A stretch of 64,000 nt of DNA, taken from the NCBI GenBank assembly GCA_018105865.1, contig CM030851.1:581001-645000 (forward strand), given 5' to 3'. Made by a program: the position numbers and the translations under genes. Under the pieces are notes generated by a model that was given only the letters and a program-made list of their open reading frames with translations, was not told the DNA's origin and did not search any database. Source of the stretch: Metaphire vulgaris. Lineage: Eukaryota; Annelida; Clitellata; Crassiclitellata; Megascolecidae. Shown here in pieces: positions 1 to 20,581 of the stretch. Every line of letters begins with the position of its first letter. Within the stretch, counting starts at the first letter, position 1.

Positions 1-286
1 CTTAAATCTAAGTCCAGCTATGGATTAGATGACATACTTATGAAAGTTCTCAAACCAGTTATTCCTGATATGGCTATCATCCTATCTTCCCTATTTAACA
101 TCATTCTCAAGCTGGCATCTTTCACTCTTAGATGAAAATTGCTAAAGTCATTCCTATATTTAAATGTGGCGATCCTCATTTAATAAATACTTATAGACCA
201 ATCTCCATACTTCCCGCCTTCTCTAATATCTTAGAAAAATTAGTTTGCAATAGACTGAATAACTTTTTAGCTAAGCATAACATATT
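1..286 (+). mobile_element. Non-LTR retrotransposon fragment, N-terminal part of RT
   Basis: Broken frames encode the start of a LINE-type reverse transcriptase: a segment reading KSSYGLDDILMKVLKPVIPD, then KVIPIFKCGDPHLIN, RPISILPAFSNILEKL and NRLNNFLAKHNI. This order (domain 0 to RT motif 2) is typical of jockey/CR1/L2-type elements. It is interrupted by stops and shifts and ends abruptly at the neuropeptide-like cassette that starts at 287, where the RT of an intact element would continue. The same segment recurs at about 1641-1923 and 2290-2560. Confidence 0.8.
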
Positions 287-426
287 GTGATCGAAACAGC
301 GGAAGCGGATGAGGAGGAGGAGGAGGAGGAGGAGGAGGAGAAGAAGAAATGCTGCTCGAAAAAGGGACCGCGACAATTCGACACTCTCGGCGGATACGAG
401 ATTTTCGACAATTTTGATGGTAGAAA
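287..426 (+). pseudogene. Neuropeptide-like cassette 1 (QFDTLGGYEIF)
   Basis: Read from 287 in frame, this gives VIETAEAD, a run of Glu encoded by a GAG microsatellite, KKKCCSKKGPR, then QFDTLGGYEIFDNFDGRN. The VIETAxA spacer and the R-QFDTLGG peptide match the spacer and second peptide of the gene at 4990-14522, so the cassette is clearly derived from it or shares its origin. After FDTLGG the sequence diverges (YEIFD instead of GEIPWMD) and the frame runs on into retrotransposon coding sequence (LPEYF...FNEYF). No signal peptide or splice site for it is visible in the window. It could be an internal repeat of an upstream paralogue that starts outside the window, or a dead copy. Confidence 0.6.
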
Positions 427-690
427 CTTACCAGAATACTTCATTCACCACGACCAGAACATTACAGACCCAATCGCCATCGTCGCTAAATTCAATGAAT
501 ACTTTACTAATATAGATTCCTCCTTAGCAAAAGCAATACACATCCAGCCTGATCAGAACACACACAACACACCTCTCTTAGACACATAAACCCAAATAAT
601 TTCTTTCTCAACCCGACAACTCCGGAAGAAATCATTCCTGTTACTAGAAACCTTACATCTAAGTCCAGCTATCTACCATTCGGAATGGGC
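427..690 (+). mobile_element. Non-LTR retrotransposon fragment (FNEYF region)
   Basis: The frame continuing from the cassette reads LPEYFIHHDQNITDPIAIVA, then KFNEYFTNIDSSLAKAI, and, with shifts, a NPTTPEEI segment. This is the linker and start of RT of the same LINE family as 1-286. It lies upstream of that region in an intact element, so the pieces are out of order here. Confidence 0.75.
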
Positions 691-1640
691 AAGAGTTATT
701 AGTGGAGTGCCTCAGGGCTCAGTGCTTGAGCCATTGCTTTTTCTAATATAATCGATGAAGGATTACTATCCAAAATTTCAAGGTTTTCAGATGATACAAA
801 GATGTGCAGAAATATCGACTCTGAGAATGATGCTAAAATTTTACAGGAAGATCTAAGGAAATTGTTCAGTGGTCTGTGGACTGGCAGATGTTTTTCAATA
901 TCGATAAATGTTCTGTAATGCATGTTGGGAAATCAAATAATGGTAATGAATATACTTTAGGAAGAAAGGTTCTAACCACAACAGAAAAATAAAGAGACTT
1001 GGGAGTAATCATCCATAGAAGTATGAATCCATCTCACCAATGCATGGAAGCAGCAAAAAATGGAAACCAAATGTTGAGAATGATTAAAAGGTCAATAGTG
1101 AGTCGAGACAAAGAGATAATGGTAAAACTATTATAATTCATTAGTAAGGCCTCATCTAGAATACTGTGTTCAGGCAAGGAATCCATTATTGAAAAAAGAT
1201 ATAGAGCTTTTAGAAAAAGTACAAAGACGAGTAACAAAGATGGTTAATGGATGCTATAATATAAGCTACGAAAAAAAGACTTCACTATAGTGGGCTGACA
1301 TTAGAAAAGAGAATGGTGACAGGGGATTTGATAGAAACATACAATATCATGACTGGGAAAGTAGATATGCCATACGATCGATTCTTTACATTGGCACACT
1401 ATAGCAGCACAAGAGGCCACAATTGCAAATTGTTTAAGCAGAGGGTTGGTCCAAGAAAGAAAAAGTGCAAGGATTGTGGACAAATGGAACCGTTTGGACG
1501 AGGTGGGAGTGACATTTGAAACTGTAAACGAATTCAAAGACTATCTCGGAAATAAAACTAGGTTATTGAATGTGGAGTGCTACTGCAGTGGTTTTCACAC
1601 AGGCTTCCTTAGCCTCCTAAACCACTTTAAATCACATTAT
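691..1640 (+). mobile_element. Non-LTR retrotransposon, RT catalytic to C-terminal part, degenerate
   Basis: Shifted frames give the RT motif VISGVPQGSVLEPLLF, then a FADDTK-like motif (here read SDDTK), thumb-type sequence (RDKEIMVKLY, RPHLEYCVQ) and a C-terminal tail with RGDLIETYNIMTGKV and RGHNCKLFKQRVGPRKKK. This is the usual 3' half of a CR1/L2/jockey-group ORF2. Several stops and shifts make it inactive. The 3' end is near a short ATT run at about 1637-1650. Confidence 0.8.
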
Positions 1641-1923
1641 TATTATACCAATTAGCTAGCATACCTATAAAAGTTCTCAAACCAAATATTCCTGATTTGG
1701 CTAGCATCCTATCTTCCCTATTTGAGATTATTCTCAGCTGCCATCTTTCTCTCGGACATGAAAATTGCTAAAGTCATTCCTACATGTATATTTAAAAGTG
1801 GCCAACCTCATTTAATAAATAATTATAGACCAATCTCCATACTGTACTTCCCGCCCTCTCTAATATCTTAGAAAAATTAGTTTGCAATAGACTGAATAAC
1901 TTTTTAGCTAAGCATAACATATT
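1641..1923 (+). mobile_element. Second copy of the LINE RT N-terminal fragment
   Basis: Repeats the 1-286 segment, with the same AAAGTTCTCAAACCA and AATTAGTTTGCAATAGACTG words and small indels, and again stops at AAGCATAACATATTG just before a neuropeptide-like cassette. The shared breakpoint shows that the LINE-cassette junction was duplicated as a unit. Confidence 0.8.
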
Positions 1924-2058
1924 GTGATCGAAACAGCGGAAGCGGACGAGGAGGAGGAGGAGGAGGAGAAGAAGAAGAAATGCTGCTCGAAAAAGGGACC
2001 GCGAGAATTCGGCACTCTCGGCGGAGACGAGATTTTCGACAATTTTCACGGTAGAAAC
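1924..2058 (+). pseudogene. Neuropeptide-like cassette 2 (EFGTLGGDEIF)
   Basis: In frame from 1924: VIETAEAD, an acidic Glu run, KKKKCCSKKGPR, EFGTLGGDEIFDNFHGRN. It is a close copy of cassette 1 (287-426) with a shorter GAG run and with the peptide core changed from FDTLGG to FGTLGG. The frame again continues into the LINE segment LPEYFNHHDQNITDP. Loss of the core Asp suggests weak or no selection on the peptide. Confidence 0.6.
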
Positions 2059-2560
2059 TTACCAGAATACTTCAATCACCACGACCAGAACATTACAGAC
2101 CCAATCGCCATCGTCGCTAAATTCAATGAATATTTTACTAATATAGATTCCTCCTTAGCAAAAGCAATTCATACCCAGCCTGATCAAAAAAACACACACA
2201 CGCACATCTCTCTTAGACACATAAACCCAAATAATTTCTTTGTCAATCCGACAAATCCGGAAGAAATCATTGCTGTTACTAGAAACTTAAATCTACTGTA
2301 AGTCCAGCTATGGATTAGATAACATACTTATGAAAGTTCTCAAACCAGTTATTCCTGATATGGCTATCATCCTGATATCTTTCACTCTTAGATGAAAATT
2401 GCTAAAGCCATTCCTACATGTATATTTGTATATTTAAAAGTGGCCAACCTCATTTAATAAATAATAATAGACCAATCTCCATACTTTCCGCCCGCTCTAA
2501 AATCTTAGAAAAATTAGTTTTCAATAGACTGAACAACTTTTTAGCTAAGCATAACCTATT
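2059..2560 (+). mobile_element. Third LINE fragment between cassettes
   Basis: Continues as LPEYFNHHDQNITDPIAIVA, FNEYFTNIDSSLAKAIH and NPTNPEEIIAVTRNLN, then the SYGLD...KVLKPVIPDM region and the NRLNNFL region, ending at AAGCATAACCTATTG. It spans both parts seen separately upstream, in the correct order, with an internal deletion of about 25-40 bases near 2370. Confidence 0.75.
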
Positions 2561-2695
2561 GTGATCGATACAGTGGAAACGGCTGAGGAGGATATAGAGG
2601 AGAAGAAATCCTACCCGAATGCGAAAGATTGAGGATTCTACACTCTCGGCGGAGGAGAGATTCCGTGGATGGACAGAAGATCTCCGCAGAACTGA
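2561..2695 (+). pseudogene. Neuropeptide 3'-terminal cassette copy with internal stop
   Basis: From 2561 the frame reads VIDTVETAEEDIEEKKSYPN, AKD, a TGA stop at 2630-2632, then GFYTLGGGEIPWMDRRSPQN and the normal stop at 2693-2695. The last 15 residues match the C-terminus of the precursor encoded at 14169-14522 exactly. The stop falls where the gene has the ETR cleavage site, and the core Phe-Asp is changed to Phe-Tyr. It is therefore a broken copy, or a 3' end whose upstream reading differs from the assumed frame. Confidence 0.7.
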
Positions 2696-3381
2696 CGGAC
2701 GACTCGTGTGAAACCGTTTTTCGTTGAGAACGATATATTGTCTGCCTATTAATTAAACTGGGTCGCAGTCTTTATGCAGAAGTTATTATTGAGCGCCTTA
2801 GGCCTACAATTTAATAGAAAAGAAACGGAACAAATGCAGACGGAATTATTAGCAGATAAAATAATAATGTTATGTTGCGAAGCGTCCCCATTTATTGCGT
2901 CGTAGACAGTAATAGTGTCATCCTATCCGTTTCAATTGGATTATCCACCGTAGACAGCCATCTAGTTGACCGACCTGATATCCTGAATTTGGCTTGGATC
3001 TCATGAGATTGGTATTTGGTTTGCCATCGGCTGGTGCTTCTAAGCGTTGTCGAATGTCGCTATAGAAGTTCAAACTCTCCTCTTTATCGATTAGCAGTAA
3101 TCGCCACGAGTCGCTGCTTCTGAATGATTCTTCAAAAGAGGCGCTACATAAATATTCTGCTACATTACGTTAAGATTATATTAGAGACTAAGAGTGAAGG
3201 CTCCACTTGGTGGGCGGGGAGCCATGCCCCTATTGAATGTCTGCCCCCGTGGCATCCCTGTTGGGACCTATACTTACAACTACATACCTATGAACAAATG
3301 GTTGGCCCTTCATGCTTAGAAGCTGCATCCCCAAATGCCCTTACTTGCCAAAACCTGGAGCCGCCACTGCAGACTAATTAA
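2566..3381 (+). repeat. Segmental duplicate of neuropeptide gene 3' end (partner 14408-15213)
   Basis: From the last codons through the 3' UTR and beyond, this stretch matches 14408-15213 nearly base for base (for example the run from ACGACTCGTGTGAAACCG through CTACATTACGTTAAG), with only scattered substitutions. The match weakens in the last 150 bases (GCCATGCCCCTATTG against GCCTTGCCCCTATTA) and ends near CAGACTAATT. It lies upstream of the promoter of the intact gene, as expected for a tandem duplicate whose 5' part is further left. Confidence 0.9.
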
Positions 3382-4157
3382 TTAGCAGCTGTAAGCTCGT
3401 AAATTATTTCGATAAATGCCCCAAAAGTCTTCTGAAAGTCCACGGATATGTATTTTGTTAACCAAACATTGATCTTAAAAGATTTCTATTACTTCTGAAG
3501 AAATCGCGACTATATTTCCGACGAAGATGTGGCCTGCGAGTGTCAGCATGCTGCATGAGGATTTGCAAAATTGTCTGCTATAAATAAGCATAATAAGGGG
3601 CGAAAGTTCAACAGCAACAGTTTGTTAACATATTTCATCTTCATTAGTAAAACGCCGCCAGTAAGAAGAGTACTGTATATTTATAATTGTTTTCGATCAC
3701 CAGAGACCCAACCACCGTAAATCTACACGAATCCATGGTCGAACATTCCTCGGACTAGGACCTTAAGGCACAGCGCAATACAGTCTTACGATTTCCCAGC
3801 GACGGTGGGGGGGGGGCACACACCCAACTGCTGAAACAGCTCATTCGCGCCCATTGTCCGGGCCATTGTCTCAACTGGTCCCCAGATATAGCGCTAACCG
3901 ACCCAGCTTCATCCAAACAGAGCTGATTCATTAATCTACTTTTTGCAGCAGCAGCAGCATCTTCAGTGGAATCTGTCATCGTCGATTTGCGTGAGTCGTC
4001 ACGTGATGAATTCTTCTTCTCTCTATGAGAGGTTGCGGAATCTGATTTTGCACGAGGGGGAGGAGGAGACCTACGTGTAATTGGCTGTAGGTTCATAAAT
4101 TCCAATAGAGGGAAAGCAAAGACGCGTTATTTATGGACGGCCAACTGCTTCTTCTAC

Positions 4158-4195
<38 letters not shown>

Positions 4196-4787
4196 CTGTT
4201 CGTAATTTATGCACCAGTTGTCATTCGGTGGAAGACAAAATTTTACGAAAGAATTCGACCCATGGATAATTATCACACTATCGTAGCCAGGGCTCCAGAA
4301 TGGGGAGGGGGAGGGTCAAGTTCCAAACGTTGATATTAGAACATATTTACACTCTATAATATACATGTCGACCAGTCTTGGTTGGCCTGAATGGAGGTCG
4401 ATAACCCCTCTGCCCCTTTTGGCTGAGCGAATCATAGGCATCCATCCCTCCGAAATTCCAATCAATTATAATCACCTACATCATCGAATTGCCTTTTCGT
4501 GCGTCTGTCTCTCTGCCTGTCTGTCCATCTGTCTGCCTATCTGTATTTCTGTATATCTCTGTCTATCGGTTGATCTGCATATTTTTGCGCAAACTGGGTG
4601 CGTCTATAAGCGTTGCAGTATCTTTGCTCATCTGCCCTTACTTAAACACCCGCACACACACACACACACATACACACACACACACACTCACACACACAAA
4701 AGCACACACGCACATGCGCGTGCGTGCGTTGAGATAGAGTATCTAGGATCTAAGCGGCGGCGGCAGACGACGGCTCCTTCGATTCCC
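3382..4787. other. Intergenic region between duplicate and neuropeptide promoter
   Basis: No convincing coding sequence. It holds a GA microsatellite (4161-4192), a run of CTGTCTGT-type pyrimidine words (about 4505-4565) and a CA microsatellite (4650-4708). The open frames here consist of these repeats. The last 50 bases are GC-richer and lead into the TATA box. Confidence 0.7.
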
Positions 4788-4797
4788 TATATAAATA
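4788..4797 (+). promoter_or_regulatory. TATA box of neuropeptide gene
   Basis: TATATAAATA lies about 200 bases upstream of the signal-peptide ATG at 4990, giving an expected start site near 4820 and a 5' UTR of about 170 bases. The placement supports the gene model but no transcript evidence is available. Confidence 0.6.
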
Positions 4798-4890
4798 TCT
4801 GTCGTCTGTTGATGCAAAGTGTCTTTGCCTCGTTCTGACGGAATTTACGACAGACGACGCCTCGAAGACGAGGACGACGACGACACATTT

Positions 4891-4898
4891 TGACGTCA
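4891..4898 (+). promoter_or_regulatory. CRE-type palindrome TGACGTCA
   Basis: A perfect cAMP-response element lies about 100 bases 3' of the TATA box and about 100 bases 5' of the ATG. CREs are common in neuropeptide gene control regions. Here it would sit inside the 5' UTR, so a regulatory role is only suggested. Confidence 0.4.
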
Positions 4899-4989
4899 GA
4901 AGGGGAATTCATAACCCAGGAGGACCTCAAAGAAGAAGAAGAAGATTTTCAACCCGTAATACGGAAGAGAGGACTCCAGCGGTGGAATT

Positions 4990-14522
<9,533 letters not shown>

Positions 14523-14578
14523 AGGACGACTCGTGTGAAACCGTTTTTCGTTGAGAACGATATATTGTCTGCCTATTA

Positions 14579-14584
14579 ATTAAA
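14579..14584 (+). terminator. Possible polyadenylation signal ATTAAA
   Basis: The common variant signal ATTAAA lies 57 bases after the neuropeptide stop codon. No perfect AATAAA was seen close downstream. The high conservation of about 500 further bases in the duplicate could mean that the 3' UTR is longer. Confidence 0.3.
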
Positions 14585-15260
14585 CTGGGTCGCAGTCTTT
14601 ATGCAGAAGTTATTATTGAGCGCCTTAGGCCTACAATTTAATAGAAAAGGAACGGAACAAATGCAGACGGAATTATTAGCAGATAAAATAATAATGTTAT
14701 GTTGCGAAGCGTCCCCATTTATTGCGTCGTAGACAGTAATAGTGTCATCCTATCCGTTTCAAATGGATTATCCACCGTACACAACCATCTAGTTGACCGA
14801 CCTGATATCCTGAATTTGGCTTGGATCTCATGAGATTGGTATTTGGTTTGCCATCGGCTGGTGCTTCTAAGCGTTGTCGAATGTCGCTATAGAAGTTCAA
14901 ACTCTCCTCTTTATCGATTAGCAGTAATCGCCACGAGTCGCTGCTTCTGAGTGATTCTTCAAAAGAGGCGCTACATAAATATTCTGCTACATTACGTTAA
15001 GATTATATTAGAGACTAAGAGTGGAGGCTCCACTTGGTGGGCGGGGAGCCTTGCCCCTATTAAATGCCTCGCACCGTGGGCCCCATTGGGACTTTATACT
15101 TACTACTGTATCACATATCTATAAACAAATGGTTGGCCCTTCATGCTTAGAAGTTGCAACCCCTGTCCAACGGCTCCAACTTGTCAAATCCTGGAGCCTC
15201 CAATGGAGACTAATTTGCATTGTCAACCTTCGACATTCTACATATTTTATCAATAATCTA

Positions 15261-15334
15261 CAGGGTGGCGCAAAAAACTGACTATATTAAATGCAAACCT
15301 AAATGTGACTAGTCCGGTTTTTTGCGCCACTCTG
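15261..15334. mobile_element. 74-bp palindromic MITE, copy 1
   Basis: CAGGGTGGCGCAAAAAACTG and CCGGTTTTTTGCGCCACTCTG form inverted ends, with a TA before it and TT after it. Closely similar to 39132-39208, where both flanks are TA. Tc1/mariner-type MITE. Confidence 0.75.
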
Positions 15335-17668
15335 TTTAGTTAAAAGTTATGACTTGCAGTGTCATTGCAGAATAGGCATAGGCCCTCTAAGCATCGGCTT
15401 ATAAGTTTCGTATAGAACTTTCCGCACAGAGACATTCACTAAAACCTAATGGTTTATACCGAACAATATTCAGCGAGCAGTCTTCTGGCCATAAGGAGTC
15501 TGAAGAATTTGAACTGGGTGGGCAAATGGCGACTATAATTTGCTTAATGAACAGAGACTTAGGATGACTAATGGCAACTTTGCACTCACTATATATACTG
15601 TGCAGTGATGAAAGTCACTTACACTGTATGCACAATGGTCATGCGTTATTTAATAGAGAAACAACATGCTAATAGAAATTAATCCAAGTGAAGAAATAGG
15701 CCTACTCCCCAAAGAGCAAAAGAACTTCTTCTATAGCGCCGTTTTAGTAATGCACCTGTTGACATCAATCGATAGTCGCTCCAAAGTAGGCCTATAACTG
15801 TAGCCTAGGCCTAATCCCCATCGTCATCGGATCCAACGGGTCAATGAACTTAATTGTTATAGACAGTGTGCCTGTTTCCCCAGTGAGCTGCGTTCCCGGC
15901 ACGCCTTTTCTGTCAGATGCTCTCATCTGTTGTTATATATCGATATGCAGTAATGCGTGCTTTACTTACAATCGGTTCTTTTTATCAACGCACTTGATGA
16001 GCAAAAAAGTTAATCACCGACTGTTACACTTTACTTTAAAAAATATAAAATATAAAAAATTCAAAATGTTTAGGGTCTTTAAGAATTTCTCTCGACGGTA
16101 CTTCTGGAAATGAGTTTCCAAACATTTTTTCCTAGGAAAAACACTGGTTATAGCTAGAGCTGTACCGATTTCGCATTTTGCCGATTGTTCCGATTGTCCT
16201 AATAATCGGTCCGATTGTGAATATTGCCGATTAATCGGTACAGCTCTAGTTATAGCTACAGTATAAAAACGAACGAACACAACTTAGACAAGCATAAGTA
16301 GAGGAAAAACCCAACGGTCAAATCTTCTTCATACCAGACGTTTCACTGATTTGCGTCTAACGTCAGCCGAAAACTCAGTGGGGAAAATGTCGAAATCTTC
16401 TTATGAGGCGCATAATAAATCGATTTTCACCGAAATGCGTAGCGATTAATAGACTATTATTCTTTCAGCAGCGTCGTGTTCCGGTTCAGTGAATCGTGGA
16501 GGAAACGCAGAAGATATGTCCGAATAAGCAGACACTGAACTTAACCAGATATGGGGTTCGAAACATCCCACAAGAGAGTCGACGGAAGCGAATTGAAGCT
16601 GATCGATCATCGTCCATTGATCTATAGTTATTGATCGATCGATGCAATCTGTTTGCTGCACAGACTTTCAAAGACAGAGATATTTGCCTGTCTCAAAAGC
16701 ACTCGTCACAAGATGATTTATAGGCTGTGAATTAGGCATGCAATGAAACTATTTTCCAAGTTCTTCCGGAGCAGGGAGTTTGCATACCAGTGGCGGTCCT
16801 AATGGGGCGGGGCATGGAGGGCGCCACAAGCCAAATATTGGGTGGGCCAAGTTCGGCCAACATGGCCTGTTTGAAATTGGACAATGCAAGGACTAGTGCT
16901 ACAGTAGGCTATAGATATGCAAAAATTCAGAAGAGTGATGAAACGAATTAAAACCACATATTCTTGTGTCCCCATCTTTGCTGTGTCAAACCGTACTAGA
17001 ATTGTCAATATATTCTGTCTCAATTTTTTTCTAGAGCTTTCGAAATGCCACGAAAAATAATGAGCCATTTGAAACGACACTATACAAAGTCTTTCAGAAA
17101 TCTATTCTCTGTCAAATGTCTAAAAAAATCAATCAAGAGATAAGATGGCGCTTAAGAGAGCTGGTTTCTTCTATTACAGGTTTCATAGACCGCAAAAGTA
17201 TTATAAAATTGATACCCTGTTTGAAATTGGACAAAACAAGGACTAGTGCTACAGTAGGCTATAGATATGCAAAAATTCAGAAGAGTGATGAAACGAATTA
17301 AAGCCATGGAGGGCGCCACAAGCCAAACATTGGGTGGGCCAACATGGCCAATATTTCAGAGTCAAGACAGTGCAGCGAGAAATTCTTGCCGTTACGATCA
17401 ATCGATCATTGAAAAAACACAGTTGCATGGTTATATAAATATACTAATTTTGAATGGTCTTCCACATCTGTGACATCGCAATTATATATGGCAATATTAT
17501 GCCAATATATTGGGGATTTGGGGTTATTAGTTCCACAAAACATTGTAATTTGCCAATTGAAATTGGGTGGGTCAAACACATTGTGTCCCATTGGGCCTAA
17601 ATATTGGGTGGGCCATGGCCCACCTGGCCCACCTGGCCCACCCTGTTGCGCCCCCATGGGGCGGGGGG

Positions 17669-17889
17669 CAATGTTCCATCTAATTTTTTGTAGTACGTGT
17701 GCGCATGAAATTTCTTGTGTGCAAAATTGTACACGGAAAGTCAATTTCTGTGCAGTAAGTAGCCTACGTGTATGACATGAAAGCAATGGAAACAATGTTA
17801 AAAAATTGTGTGCGCTCCATTTTTTCCTTTGTGCGCTTGCCTTGCGACCTCTGTGAGCGCCACACGCGCACAGCTTAGAGGGAACATTG
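17669..17889. mobile_element. hAT-type MITE, TSD GCGGGGGG
   Basis: Left end CAATGTTCCATCTAA, right end CTTAGAGGGAACATTG, 221 bp. GCGGGGGG occurs immediately before (17661-17668) and after (17890-17897). No coding capacity. Confidence 0.85.
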
Positions 17890-18021
17890 GCGGGGGGAGG
17901 AGCGGTCCTCCCCGGGCGGCACTTTTTCGGGAACGGCATTTTTTGGCGGTCAAATAAATTTATTTGCGAATGTTTATATTATCTGTCACAAGAAAAGACC
18001 ATGATCATAAACTCAAAATAT

Positions 18022-18023
<2 letters not shown>

Positions 18024-18079
<56 letters not shown>
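18024..18079. repeat. TA microsatellite
   Basis: Uninterrupted TA for about 56 bases. Confidence 0.97.
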
Positions 18080-18083
<4 letters not shown>

Positions 18084-18395
18084 AAGTTCACCGTTTGGTA
18101 TAGGTCAAATTTGTTAATGTGCACTGGTTGTCTGGCTCAGTTACCAGAGGATCGATTTTTTAGGAAATGCTGTCATTTCCTGTTTTGTCTTTCCTTGGAC
18201 TTTGGACAGCTATCACAACTGAAATCAACGATGCTCAAAAGTACCTAAAACCAAATGATTGAATTTATAACGATTCACAGTGAAACTTTTGCATTGAGGA
18301 CTTTTCTTAGTGAAAATCAGGATGAAACTGTAGACAATGGTATCATGGTATATGGTACGGCATGTTATGGTATCGTCCATCCTCATTGCTGAGGG

Positions 18396-18666
18396 CAGGG
18401 ACGTCATTTGGGGGGGGCAGGGGGGAGGCATTTGCCCCCCTCTGATTTTGAGGAAAAAAATTTTTTTCTTGTGTTATTTAGTATTTAGTTTTTACATGTG
18501 TACATGTGCTAAAGGAGCGCCTGAATGATGCCGAGTAATCTGATGTAACTAACCGTTACAAACGGCCGACAAGCAAAAAAAGGTCGTCAACTTTTTCGCA
18601 AACTTGTAACTTGTCAGGTCGAAAGTGTCTTGCCCCCCCCTGAAAAACAGTGAAATGACGTCTCTG
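18396..18666. mobile_element. hAT-type MITE, TSD GCTGAGGG
   Basis: Inverted ends CAGGGACGTCATTTGG and GAAATGACGTCTCTG, 271 bp, flanked by GCTGAGGG on both sides (18388-18395, 18667-18674). No coding capacity. Confidence 0.9.
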
Positions 18667-20550
18667 GCTGAGGGTCGGAACTCGGAAGCTATGCAGGTTG
18701 ATGACTAGTGACTCTGTCTTTTGCAGTTCTGATGCAATTGATAATTAATTGGTAATTGTCATGTCCATTTCACAATAGGCTATCATCCGCCGTCCATCGA
18801 CGTCTACGAGACCGGCCTCTCTTCTTCTTACCGTTAATTCTGCCATGCAATAGCCTATAGTCGTACAGTACAGTGGTCCGCGATAGGGGTCTAGTGGTCC
18901 GCGGCCGTCTGGATGATACGCAAATAAAAATTAGACATAGGCCTATATATTTTTTTCATGTGAAAAATTTAAAAAGTGCGACAAGCAGAAAAAGGTCATC
19001 AGCACATTTTGCATATTTTTTGCATTTTCAACGTGAAAGTCTGACAATCTAATCTAATCTAATCTTAAACTTCTATAGCGCCACTTTCATAATGCACAGG
19101 AGCATCAACCGATGGCACACCAAATCCAAATCACTAAAGATCCAGGTCAAATCCAGGGACAAACGGGTGACAGTCTATGGTGGATAAGCCCGGTCAAAAA
19201 GATGGGTTTTTAATCTTGCTCTAAAAATTTGTAATGAATTTGCAATGCGAACATGCTGAGGCAATGAGTTCCAGAGTTTTGTGGCAGCCACTGAGAAAGC
19301 ACGAGAACCAAGAACTGTCCGAGTATGGGATAAGGTCATCGCCGCTGATTAGAAGCAGATAACTGTTCAATAATTACCAGGTGCATGGTACGCAAGAAAT
19401 TTTTGAACTTCAAAAGTGGTCCGAGAGGGGAAGGGGTCTGAGAACCACTGGATTGAATCTTCTTGGCGATTCAACCGCGAAAAGAATTACAAGTTCTTTG
19501 TGTGGAAGTGACCATAGAGTTATGGTTCGCTGCGATCGATGATCGCTGATTCGCTATGCCAGTGTTCAGCGCTTAGCTTCCCGTTTAGTGCTAAAACAAA
19601 TCTTAAGTGCGAATTTATATAATTAATTTATTATTATTATTTCATTTTTGTAATAAAACACAAATAATCAGATAATTTCTAACGCCCGAGACGGTTGTTT
19701 GCTGTACTTCGAGTATTTGAATTTGGTGATTTTGATGGGACAATGATCCTGTGACCAACTGTCGTTCGATTTCTCAATTAAAAGGATTTCTTAATAAGTA
19801 AGACTACAAGTTCTCTGTTTTAGAATATTTACTGTTGAACCCATTTATGGCGCTCCTTCAATTAGCGCTGAATTTATTATATTAACACGAGAGCCAGTTC
19901 TAGAAAAGAATGCGGATGCATACTCATGTGGCTCCATTAGCATACAGTGATACAGATGCTTAATTATGTAGCGCCGTTATATTAATGGAGATAGCGCTGT
20001 AAGAATAGCATTACTTATCGAATTGCTGATGATGTAGGCAGCGATATCAATTATGCATGTATTTCTACTTTTAGGATAAGTTATATTTAATTAGCTTTAG
20101 TTTGAAAAGATTTAGTTGATAATTTTGGACGATTCAGCTATCATAGGTTCTATGTGTTTTAATACAGACAAGACTTCCATGGCTGAAAATGCACACTGTT
20201 GCCTGTGTGTTCTAATGCTATATAGTCTGTTGCTTATAATTGAACGCTTTGAATGTTTAAAAAATAATTTTAAAAGTTAATTTTATTCTAACTGAAGTTG
20301 TTATGCTGGAGAGATCACAATTTAGCTTATAGTGTTGCCTTTAATACCGTTGCAATAATATTGGGCATCGCTGTTTAACTTTAGTTTGTGGATTTTGATT
20401 TTGAAGCAACCTTGATTCATTTTTGTGTTTGCTTTGCCTTCTTGATGACTTAAAAAGATTGGACTACATGTTAACTCTGTCATATTTTGAGCAGAGTGCA
20501 AATGTTTTGGGGGCAGAGTCTGTGGCTTTGAAAAGGTTTGAGCCAAATGT

Positions 20551-20581
<31 letters not shown>

